From: Cheilinus undulatus | Taxonomy: Eukaryota > Chordata > Actinopteri > Labriformes > Labridae | Direction of reading: 5' to 3' | Assembly: GCF_018320785.1 (NCBI RefSeq) | Contig: NC_054869.1 | Location: 33,272,289-33,336,288, forward strand | Length of the DNA stretch: 64,000 bases | Shown: one piece after another, positions 53,043 to 64,000 of the stretch | Layout: every line of letters starts with the position of its first letter | How positions within the stretch are numbered: position 1 is the stretch's first letter | The notes under the pieces: generated by a model | Told to the model about the DNA's origin: nothing | Databases searched by the model: none | What the model saw: only the letters and a program-made list of their open reading frames with translations | Translations under genes and position numbers: made by a program

Positions 53043-54101
53043 TAGGGGTGTAACGATCCATCGTTGTATATTGATACATTGGTTGGTTGATTTATTGTCC
53101 AATCAGATCAATAGAAAGTCAAAACATCAATCTACACATCATCTTCAAGCTACGCTCCTACAGTTTCCACCCTCCAACAGTGTCCTCAACAAGCTAGCGG
53201 CAGCAGCAGCTTAAAATCTGCAGCTGAGGGAAAGAAGGTACCCACTCTTCTCCCAGCTGTGCGGACATATTTCAGACAGAGACCACACTAGGGCTGACTT
53301 CTTGCCTTATTTTGCCAACTACGTCTGCATTTTTATCTGTACAGAACCGCTGTATGAGATCGTTCATGGATAAGAGCCTCTCTTATCTCATTTTAGCTAA
53401 AGTAGCACAAGTGGTGTCTGACACAGACTCTATGGATAAACAGAGAGGGAAAAGTCCACTGCTGCTTGCTGCCTTGGTACACAGATTGATGCCTGACATC
53501 AGATTTATATCTTGATTAGATTTCTAATGAAAACATAACCAGTCTGAACTAGAAGTGGTTAAAGAAACAGGACAGCTGCTTTCTTCACACTCATCCCCTT
53601 TTGTCTTGATATGAGGCTGCTTTGAAGGGTCATTTGAAATAAAACTTTGCTTTAACTCCTCCATTTATCAAAATCAAGATTGCAATAAATTAAAACTAAT
53701 GTAAATTCATCACTGTAACATCACATGCCACATATTTGACCTAATTTAAACCTCATAATGTATAAAACAAAACTACAAATGAACTATATGCCACATTAAT
53801 AGACCCTGACATAAAGTATGAGGGACTAATAAGACAGAAATAACTATTCAAGTCCACATGTGTGTAATTAAGTTCAAGAAAAATACAGAAACCTTTTAGT
53901 AATTAAATTGCAGAAACTACTTTTATTCTGTAACCGTGTGAAATTTGTGCATAAAATCTCCAGATATCGATTGTAGGCTAATATATCAAATCAAATCAAA
54001 TCAAAACCGGAGCGTGGCAGATTTTGTTATATCAGAAAATATTGTATCCTTGTCCAAAATATCGATATGGCATTGTGATGAAACAGGTGATTTACACTCT
54101 A
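53043..54101. mobile_element. hAT-like non-autonomous element, about 1.06 kb
   Basis: The left end is TAGGGGTGTAACGATCCATC; the right end in complement is TAGAGTGTAAATCACCTGTT. ATCGATAT-rich subterminal DNA typical of fish hAT elements lies inside the right end. The 8-bp flanks (ATTTAAGA and GTTAAAGG) agree at 5 of 8. The interior holds short open pieces but nothing recognisable as transposase. Confidence 0.6.
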
Positions 54102-55382
54102 GTTAAAGGTGGGACATTTATGCACAACCTGCGATGTGAAGTACAGGAGGCAGAACGGTGAGGCAAGGTTTTTGAGCTGATCCACTGCAGGAGTAACAGA
54201 GATGTAATAATGGTGGCAAAATGTAACGCTGGAGCTAGCAGGGTGCAACGGTGTTGTATGTAAGCACATGACTACGCCTATGTAGGTGAAACCTCTGCTC
54301 TGTGTTTACACGATGTGCCTCGGGCGCATCGACAACACTGCAACCCAGTGTGAAACCACAGACTCTAACACCAATACCGCACCACTGTGGATGCAATGTG
54401 TAAGTGAAAACATGTCATTATGTTGTAACTTTATATTTCATGGGCTACGCCATCTATTTAATTAATTAAGAAAAACATAAAGATACTGCAAAGTAACATC
54501 TTCATGTTCACTTATAGCTGACACCAGGGCTAAAAATATGGCAACTCCTGTTTTCACTAACCCTAAAATGGTTCAGTCTATACTTAGACTACACAACGTC
54601 ACACAGCCGAAGTGTAGCTATATTACTTCTTTTGTTACACCAAAAGCCCAAAACTCAGAAGGTTTTATTAGCATGGCATTTTGAGAAATTACTAAAACTA
54701 TCTAATGATGCAGGGCTCAACCAATGTTTACTTTTCAGGGCTGACACTGATAGCAATTATTAGAAGTTCATGAGACTGATGACCGATATTTGGAAGGGAC
54801 ATGCATTTACAGTAAAATGAGCCTCAAGTGTCAGTCAAATCAGTGTTACATTTACAACCTATGATAGGCCGCCTTAAAGCTAGATTACTTCAGCACTAAC
54901 TATGAAAGATGAATATAGTGATTACTCGTAGGATGTCTAGCCAATCAGATAGTGTTGTGGGAGACTGTGGAGAGTGAAACGGCACCAGAGGAGAAGACAC
55001 AACATCCAGTAGAACCAAAGTAGGGCACTTTTTAACTAATTAATCAAATCCATAATTAGTCAAATAAAACACTGAAAGAGATGATCAGCTAGATGACGAT
55101 AATTAGTAAACACTTAGAATGGTGATATTTCTTCTACAAATCATTGCAGCTCCTTAGTCCACAATTTGTCTGTATTAAAATGACTTCTTATCTAGTAATA
55201 CCTATTCAATCATTATTTTCTTTTTGAGATCTGTTGTCAGTTCTAGGGGGGACTAAGTCTTGTTTCTGCGGATATGATCTGTATTACATTTAGACAGCAG
55301 AGAGCTTTTTCTGTCTTTAGGACTGAGAACATGCAGCCAAAGTGACGCACAGATAACCGAGTCTGGTCTCAGCTGAGCAAGG

Positions 55383-55912
55383 TTATAACAGTTTTTGTGT
55401 TTGATTTCAGTTTAGTTTTTATTAGTTTTGACTGCTGGTTTGTTAGTTTAGTTTAGTTTTTATTTTGCAAAAGTGCTTCGTTTTAGTTTAGTTTTTATTA
55501 GTTTTAGTTTTTTATGGATGTCAGGGCTGAGTGAACGCAATACATTTTTAAAGACATATTCAAACAGGCTATTCTTCACTTATCATTTTATTTACTTGAT
55601 GATGATGTTTGAATACAACTCCAGACATAAAACTACCACTGTGTGAAGTCTTAACCAATCAGATCAGGCATTTTTACACTCCCCAGACTCTGGTGTAGGT
55701 GCCAGTCAGAATGGTTGTGTCAAAGACTAAAACTAAGGATATTTGTCTCCATTTTTATTTTAGTTAGTTTTGTAAGCGCACTATATAGTTTTAGTTAGTT
55801 TTCATTTTTTTTGGTAAAGCTTAGTTTTTATTTAGTTTCAGTTAACTAAAATGATTTTTGAATTTTAGTTTTAGTTATTTGATTAGTTTTAGTTAACTAT
55901 AACGACCTTGCA
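55383..55912. mobile_element. TTTAGTTAGTTTTAG-rich non-autonomous element, copy 2
   Basis: Begins GGTTATAACAGTTTTTGTGT and ends TTAGTTAACTATAACGACC, whose complement begins GGTCGTTATAGTTAACTAAA, so the tips are inverted repeats. The middle shares CACTGTGTGAAGTCTT and AAAGACTAAAACTAAGGATA with copy 1 at 15950. It lies in the first rassf2 intron. Confidence 0.7.
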
Positions 55913-57616
55913 GCTGAGGGAGCTCTTCTCTGCACAAATGTAGAACTCCTTTTTCAGTCTCTTTTTAACAACATCACACAGTTCTCAGCCTCCATCCTCC
56001 CATCTTTCCTCATATATTTACACCTCTTTCACATTCATCTTTTCATGTTTCCTGCTGTCCTATTTTCTTGATAGGAAAACTCCTCCCTGCAGTCTTGTCT
56101 GGTTTCTTCATTCAGCTTCCTCACCCCTCTTCTTGTGAAAGACAAGAAAGGCCTGCACCATGCTACTGAAACTCATGACCACTACTTCCTGACACCCCCC
56201 CCCCCTTTCATTGACACACATGCACGTTTGTTTTCTGCCCTCTTGCCCTGCTGCCTCTGAACCTCCTCTGTCAAAGTCTTTGGCCAAAATGAAAGATGAA
56301 TAGCTTTAAACCTCCTCCTGTCCTGCTTTTAAATCCACCGCTACCCCTGCCTCCAACCTCTACATTACTCCTGCTCTGCCTCACTATTGTCACCATTGTC
56401 ATAGCAACATCGAAAACATCTAAGCTCCAGAAACTAGCTCACAACATGGAGCCAAAAATAGTATGTTTGTCTCTTCTGCTCCTTATTAGGCACACAGAGA
56501 TTGTTGAAAATGTTGCAAGGCTTGATATGAATCTACATATGGTGCGCAGAATCTCTGGATCAGTTGGAAAATATTTTTTGGCCCTGAATTGACTGCAGAA
56601 CTGAAACGATTAGTCAGGAATCTATCTGCAATAACAGGGCAGACACTGCAAATATCATTTCTTCCAGCCATTTGAATATGAGTATTTTGGTTTTCTCATT
56701 TACCTGTGAGGTTTAACTGAAAGCAAGACATTGAAATATGTTGCAAGCACTCTGAACTCATGCACTTACGTAAAAATAAAACACAGCACCTGGCAAAGAT
56801 GCCTTCCTTTAATGTTCAACAATGCATTGATCAGTTATCAGTTGCTGAATGAACTTTAAGATCTTCCTGAAGGCTTTTGGTGCTTTAAACTGGAGTGTTT
56901 TCACGAAACGCTCATGTTTATGTTGGTTAAATAGCATGCACCCCTCTGCAAATTGTCAATTAACAGCTTTAGCAAAAACTGAATGTTAGAGGTTCATGAT
57001 GGCAGGGGAGATGCCGCTTTAAACTGTATTATTTTTAATAAAGTGTACATAAGAACCTGGCATCCTAGTGCACAATCCTAGCCAAAACATTAGGTATGCA
57101 CTTTTATGCAGAGGGTCTCTCCTAAAGCACTGCCTCTGTCTGGTGAGGTTTATGTTTGCTGAGAGGAATCTTAACTGTCTACTGCTTGTTATGTAACCTG
57201 TTTTACTAACACATTGCTTAACACAAGCCATGGTAGGGACCAGCTGTGATTAACAAACGTCATTTATGTCCATTTATTGTCGAGATTTAGGCACAACAAT
57301 CTTTATAAAGTGCTATGAAGCATGTCTAGTGTCACTGTCTGCATACCGTTTAAGTACGACACATACGTCCAACACTCAAGATTTATAAGCAATGTGTGTG
57401 TCCTTTTGTGATTTTAAATTAAAAAAATAATGTTTTTATTTCGTTTCATGTTTTTAGAAATGTTTTAGTTCTGTTTTTATTGTGTGAAGAATCACGGTAG
57501 CAAACTACACCCAGTCAAAAGCGCCACATCAACCCCATCATCGTGATCAGCCTACTCAGCTACATCGACGCTTCTGTGTGATTCCTGCCGACTTTAGAGA
57601 GCATAACTCGGCTTAC

Positions 57617-57960
57617 CTCTCCCGGGGAAGCAGGTTCTCCGATTTAGCAAGCTCTCTGTTTCGGTTCTCCTCTTCCAGCTCCTCCGCCGTCTCTCCTCTT
57701 CCTCCTGTGACGGCGGCTTAAGTGTCCATTAACGGTAAACTCCTCGGACAACTCGCTCTCTATCCAGCCGTTGGTAACAGTCACTGGGGCGCGTGCATCC
57801 AGGAGCTGGTGCTGGTGGGAGGAGGAGGAGGAGGAGAGCGCGAGAGGTCCATCTGTTGTGGCGGAGCTCGCGGCACAGAAGCGTCAGGGCCTCCGGCCAG
57901 GAGCCAATCAGAGAGCAACCCTGACGCCCCTTTGTTCACGCTGCGTGCAGAGATGAATGA
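57617..57960 (-). promoter_or_regulatory. rassf2: CpG-island promoter and first noncoding exon of rassf2
   Basis: The only long CpG-rich stretch in the right half of the window. On the minus strand a GA-rich leader ends at CCCGGGAGAG|GTAAGC (57617/57616), a good donor. A CCAAT box (57904-57908) and purine-rich GGAGGAGGA blocks lie just upstream. Introns of 7 and 3.4 kb would connect it to 50567 and 47151. Human RASSF2 likewise starts in a CpG island. Confidence 0.7.
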
Positions 57961-60900
57961 AAACACTCCAACAATAGGAGAAACGAGCATGCGCACAACA
58001 CCATGATGAATAACCAGTCATTAATATTCAAAAGAAACTAAAATGCCTGACATTCTTAATGCCACCAAAACTTCATATATTCGAATAATTATTCAGTTGA
58101 AATAAAATAAGTTTATAGATAAAGTCCTCTTTTACGAGATGATCTTGTTTTTGACTTAATATGCGGTATTCAAAGATTAGCATTGGTTTATTTATTTTTT
58201 CAATTCCCAATATTTTTCCAAACGGAAATAAGACACCCAAAAAATTTTGATAAAAACAAAAAAAATAAAAGGAGTGGAGTCCAGAAAAATTCGGAAACAG
58301 ATTGGAAACTATTGTAAAACAGTTATTGTTTTGTAACTAAGCATGAACAATTAATGGCCATTTCAGCCATTTTCATATTTTAAAACGTCAAATATTTGCT
58401 TTTTCCGGCTTCTCAAGTACACATATTTGCTATATCTTAATCATTAATGATGGTATGCCTTGCCCCAGATTTTGTACATGACTGGATAACCAAAGTGTTT
58501 TAAGAATTAGCTGAAATAAAGCTATTTTTGGTTTCAATTGATGACTTTCTACTTATTTAGTAGAAATGTAAATTGCAATGCATTTTTTACACAATTTTTC
58601 TATTATTTTTTGATCAATGTAATTCTTTCTTCAATAGTGCATAGATTCTTCTATCCACCATCCTGATATTTGGGCTTCACGTTTATCTTTTTGTATTTAA
58701 CCAAGGCACATGTTTCAGTTGTTGATCAATAAAGACAGTAGACTGCATTCATTCAGTAACATCTTATTAAATTGTTTTAGGAACAGAGCATAAAACATCT
58801 TGTTGCTACAATATGTTTACACAATTTCTCTTTCAGAAGGTTTAGCAAACTTTACTCCATTAAATATACATTTTCTTGTTTTTTTTACATCTATTTAAAG
58901 TTTTTCAGCTCATTCTTTCATTTATACTGGTAATGTGTTAACATGGACAGAAAGCAATGTTAGAGTAAAAAAATACAATATGAAAAGGTCCTAACAAACA
59001 AAAAGATTCCACCAAACCACAGATTCAAATAGGATCAAAATGTTTTTACTTTTAAATAAAAAAGTAAAACAAAATGGTGCGATTCCAGCATGACTTAAGA
59101 TTAAAAATCATGATTTGTTTCTTACAAATATTTGCTTGCAAAAACATGAAAACGATGTATAAAAAAACAGAAACATTGAAAGAGATAAAACACTTAATAC
59201 ATAAAAGTATATTCTCAGGTAGAACCCCCTTCAAAATAACTGAAAGGGATTGATGTCTTTGTGTTACACACCTTTGGCCACCTTCTTTAGAGCCACCTGC
59301 TGGTTCCATTGATTTTATGTCATTCAAGTCAGAAAACCATCAGGAAGAGTCTGGACTGTGAGATCCAAAGTGTTTTACTATAACTCTCTACTGCCATGAG
59401 AGAAAAACGTGTAAAAACAGGAAGGTAAAAGTTAGAGACAAGAGGAAGCTGCCTTTAGACACAAAGACATCCAATGTTCATGATAAGGCAGTCTCATCAG
59501 CTGCCGAGGACTTTTATCAGGCTCTTAACAAGGTGGCCAGTCGGTGTCTTCTCCTGCATCCAGACACATTAACAGTAAGAACTCCCAGGGAGGAAACCAG
59601 GTACACTAAACATAAGAGGGCACCAATATGTTATCACTGTAGGGTAGTGGGGGGATTGGAGAGAGTGCTGGGGAAGAGAGAGGATGTGATGGGAGATGTA
59701 AGTGCTGGTTGTATAAACAAGACATGACACAGAAAACAAGGTCCAACAATGTGCACGTGATTAAAATGTGTGCATCTGCATTTACTGCTAGAGGTGCCAT
59801 AATGGTAAAACCAGCCATGAATTTTTACTCTCTCTCTCCAGGAGGCGGGGCTTCTCTCTGACACTGTCTACACTGCTTATTTCACTGAAAAACCTCTACA
59901 TAAGCTTTACAGCTACCAGTTCTGAGTATAGCCCACACTTCAAGAGGAGGGATGTAGATTGACAGTTTGTTCTCGTATCATTGGTAGCTTGCTAGCCTTA
60001 GCCCCTTTTGTGACTTCACCTCTCCCTGTTTATTTCACACAAATTCTACTGTGGCCTAAAAAAGGATTACATTTTTAAGCTTGTGTTTTATTTCTTTCTG
60101 CAGATGCATGTGGGATACCTTATTTTTTTAGAAAGAATCTATCTGACCTAAAATATTGAGACAATTCCAACTGATACTGGAGCAATACAAACCCAAATGG
60201 CTGCTCCTAATTCAAAAAATTAAACCTACTTACATATGATTATTAGATTAAACAGTAACTCATGCTCCATAAAAATGGTAAATAAGGCTGCTTTATTATC
60301 TAAAACCAGACTTTATGTTACATAATTGCTAATTGTTGTCTCTTAGAGTATTTGGTGTGTCTAATGAGAAAGCTCAACAGACAAAACAAATGGAAACCTC
60401 TATAATACCAGGCTTCAGAATAGTAATATGGTAAAGATAAGCATTTCCACAAACTCTGCAGGTATTGCACTGATTCTTGAAACCCATCACATTCTGTAAC
60501 CTCGTCAGGGATTTTAACTGTAACTAAAAACTGTTCCCTTGCAGTATTGAAGGGTCAAAAACTTTGTTATAATTTCAACGTATGAAAATCTACAACTACA
60601 CTCTGAAAAAACAGGTCAACACTTGGGTCCTTGTTTCCAACTGAGTGGACCCCTTTCTGTTGGTGAGTTCCAGATGACCTCAGAAAGTCTGAGATGCCCA
60701 CTGAATTCAGAATTACAAATCTGAAACTCTGAGGAACTTCAGCACTCCCAGATACCAACTTGTAATTACTAGCCTGGGTTAACTTGGTTGTGATGCCATT
60801 CCCAGGTGCGACACCCGAATTCGGAAGTACATGGACCACAGCATGCGATCCATTTTTGGTTACAGCATGTGATCCATAGAATGAGTACTTTCTTATTTCT

Positions 60901-63900
60901 TGTCAGTACATTACAGCAGGCTAGACAAGAAAAGCACAACAGAGCATCAAAGTCTCTGTCTACAGTAGACATCTGCCAAATCCCAACATTAAAAAAAAAG
61001 ATAAATCCCAATACTTTGATTTAAGCGCAATATCTTATTTGAAAAACACTATGAGCGAATGAAATTAATATCCAAAATACCCTGTTTTGTACCTACAAAT
61101 CAAATTGTCACACTGCTGACTTAATGATGGGTCAAAGATGCCTTTTATAGGTCCTTCATGATGTATATCCCTACTGAGCCATTAAGCCACACCTATAAAA
61201 CAAATATATAATAATGATCTCCTTTTGCCACTTTTGATAAAATCTGTCGAGTAACACTGAGTGATAATGAGGTCATACATGGGGCTAGAGCTAGCCATGA
61301 TATCACACTAAGGCCCATAATTATTTAATCACAAAGACATTTAGTCACTTGTTTTCAGGTCAAACAGAAAAATGTTCACATTTGACCTTATACTCAAATC
61401 AGCAATCTAGTGATATTATAGGGTCTCAGGCTGGTGAGTGTTACTCTCTCCTAACCCGATGTTCTTGGCACTGTTAACACGTGCAAACAGTACTTTAGTA
61501 AAAAGGCCCTGACTCTTACGAAACTATCCAGTTTAACATTAAAAAGTGTTCTGTCTTGTTTTTAAAAAACATGATATAAATGGAATGAAATAGAGGCAGA
61601 TTAGGTTTGAGACGATCTTTAGGAAAAGCTGCTGAACACCGACTGTAGTTGAAGCTGAGAGGCGGAGGAGCAGCTGTTATCATCATCACAGCCATCTCTA
61701 CAGTAAACTAATAAATAGACTTTCATCATTGTGCAACAGACACATAAACCTGCTTTAGGCAATCATTAAACATTAACTCTCTTCTCATAAATAAATAAAT
61801 AACTTGAACAAAAGTTTAAAAGGAAATTTGGGATTTAAATTGCCAATACTTGTAGAAAAGTTTTGGTATATGGTAACAGAGCAGAAGAAATACAAATGAA
61901 GATTTTTCATTATTTTGGTTCAATAAAAATCTCTTCAGGGCTAATAATAATAATTAAAATTAATTTTGTTTTATGTCTTAATTCACATTTTGTTGCTCTT
62001 AATTTTTACATATGCAAAGATCAAAATGTTATGGCATCATTTCAAAATGTTTTGTTTTTAAATCAGCAGAGGCACACAGTGAGGTGAAGACTCATTGTTG
62101 AGTCAAACTTTGTGCATCAATTTTAAGCCTGCTGATGCTCCAAGACTTCCTGTTTTTTTCAGTTGGATGTGCCAAACTACAACCGAATAAAAACAGCACC
62201 AAACATAGCATGCAGCTGAGTGAGGGGGAATGATGGGGGGAGACGTACAGCAGACAGAGGATTGGAGGAAAAGGAGGAATGTAAGGGAAAGTCAACAAAG
62301 CAGTTAAAGTAGTAAAAAATATCAATGACATCATATAATCATGACAGGCTGCAGCAGAAATACACACTACACCTGCTTAAAAAAAAAAAAAAAAAAAAGT
62401 AAAACCTCCCCACCCAATATATATTTAAATACTCTATATATGCAAACAAAACCACCACCCTTACCTGACGCTATAATAATGCTGTGGCTGACTGAGCACA
62501 CATGGAAATATCAGGTGATTTTGAATAGTAGCGGGGGTGTATTATTTATGTTGCAGCCTTTTTACAGTAAATCCCACATTAACACACATTCCTTCTTTAA
62601 AGCAGCGGACTAGTGACAGCTTAAAACTGAGGGACAACCCACACAGAGGGTCAGAGATCTCACATAAGGAAGAATATTTGGAGCAACATTATGCAACTAT
62701 TTTATCCTAAAACTGAGTTGTAGAAGGAAGCATTTTTATCCTGGCTCTGCTACTCCGAACACCTTTTCTTGCATTATAGAATCTGAGAGTAGTAGGGACG
62801 ATACCATGAATGCAAAGTTTTACAGAACTACTTCTGGAAAACATCTTAGGGAAACTCTCATTAACTTGTGTTTGCTTTCTATTCTTGGTAGAGACACTGA
62901 GAGAAGAAGAGTCAGATGAGGTTACTGATGGGGGAAAGGGAATGAGAAAGAGTTTGGGTAATATGCCAGTCAGAGTAATTCTCTGACTGGCAAATTACAT
63001 TGCTAAAGTCCATTTTGTAAGTAAGATTTCTTTGAAAAGGCCACATGTCTGTGTTACTTGGTTTCATCAGTGTATCAAATGCACTGCTGTCATCAGGGAA
63101 GTAGAGGCATTACTACAAGCCTATTTTATCAAGTACGTGCCTCTAAATGTAATGGAAGATGGTACAATAAAAGACCTTTCACATAAAATTATTAACTTGT
63201 AGTAATCAAATAATAACACCTTCTAATCAATAACACCTAAAATCAATTTAGTTTGGTTTAAAAAAGGTTAAGTCTCAGTCAAAGGCTTATGAAGAGACAT
63301 GTGCTCAAGGTAGAGAGTAGTCTTGTAACTGATGCGTAATACTTGGATGTAAACTGTACATGTTGTGATTTCAGCACTCAATGACAGAAACAGGAAATGT
63401 GACGTGAATCATAAGATGAGCTTTTGTGTGACGTGATAGTAAACGGGTCTCGGAGGAATTTCACTGAAGAAACAGGGGCACATGAGTTGTGGAGTGACAT
63501 TCTGGTTGTTGAACTCAAGAGGCAGATAGTGCAAAAATAAATTTCACAATCACTTTGCATGAGTAAGGGCACCTGATGAACCACTTCCATCAATCTGCAT
63601 CACCCTGACGTGCATCGGAGCGCTCAAGCTAGTTTTAGCGAGGCTTTTGGCGTGTGAGCCTGTGTGTGTGACTAATGTGACTGCATAAGAAGCTAGAGAT
63701 AAATTATTCATAGAAGACTTTTCGCATAATCCTGATAAAATCTACTGTGCTTTAGTAAAATAGATTTTATAAAGGACCCAGGCAGTGATCATCAAACATG
63801 AATTTGTTTTAAAATCTGTTATCTGGATTAAAGTGCAAATAAAGTAATGCACAGATTTGTTTTTTTTTTTTGTTTTTTTTGTGCACACACATGAACACAC

Positions 63901-64000
63901 ACCAACTAGCCTCGGCACGGTGACATCTTCTATAGCATGCTGTGACTTGCTGTAGCATGCTTTAAATAGCATAGTGGGAAGTGGGAAAAGACTGACACGA
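57961..64000. other. Right-hand region without a supported gene
   Basis: About 6 kb of AT-rich DNA upstream of rassf2. No coding exon on either strand could be matched. Simple runs include a poly(A) at about 62379-62398 and a poly(T) at about 63861. In tetrapods SLC23A2 lies on this side of RASSF2 in the same orientation, so this could be its 3' UTR or the spacer before it, but no SLC23A2 protein segment is visible here. Confidence 0.4.

Noticed and set aside
60590-60850. Repeat-like block with partial internal symmetry (GAATTC, TCTGAGATGCCC)
   Set aside because: It resembles a small DNA element, but no matching terminal repeats or second copy were found in the window.
57961-64000. slc23a2, expected here from tetrapod synteny
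   Set aside because: No exon encoding a nucleobase/ascorbate transporter segment could be read on either strand; at most its 3' UTR may be present.

Overview
The window is a piece of a teleost chromosome, most likely from a spiny-rayed (percomorph) fish. It has spliced vertebrate genes, long AT-rich intergenic DNA, many small Tc1/mariner and hAT-type DNA elements, teleost tRNA-type SINEs and a LINE reverse-transcriptase scrap. The two large 'similar-to-PrP' (stPrP) genes, with long Pro/Gly/Tyr repeat regions, are of the type known from fish such as pufferfish, not tetrapods.

Layout. 1-4563 (+): the last exons of letm2, an inner-mitochondrial-membrane LETM1-family protein, followed by a probable long 3' UTR and quiet intergenic DNA. 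10338-10635 (-): a broken ZCCHC24-like 3CxxC zinc-finger gene with an intact-looking CpG-rich promoter. 13416-15141 (+): a decayed pim-like kinase. 15331-17447: a belt of repeats, including a tail-to-tail pair of one repeat family and an element filled with a 20-bp minisatellite. 17515-19921 (+) and 22963-25089 (+): two tandem prion-protein genes (495 and 396 aa), each with a noncoding first exon and a single coding exon that starts 7 nt before the ATG. 33073-37200 (-): sprn (Shadoo, 174 aa), tail-to-tail with the second prion gene and also with a single coding exon. 40044-57720 (-): a complete rassf2 gene with nine coding exons joining to 324 codons, one internal noncoding exon and a CpG-island first exon. 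57960-64000 shows no gene I can support.

The cluster stPrP-stPrP-sprn-rassf2 puts three GPI-anchored prion-superfamily members within about 20 kb, next to the vertebrate PRNP neighbour RASSF2. The prion and Shadoo proteins are predicted cell-surface GPI proteins that share a basic Gly-rich N-terminus and a hydrophobic Ala/Gly core. RASSF2 is a Ras-association/SARAH scaffold with no direct functional link visible in the sequence. All exon boundaries were read by eye from splice signals and reading-frame continuity; no alignment or expression data were available.
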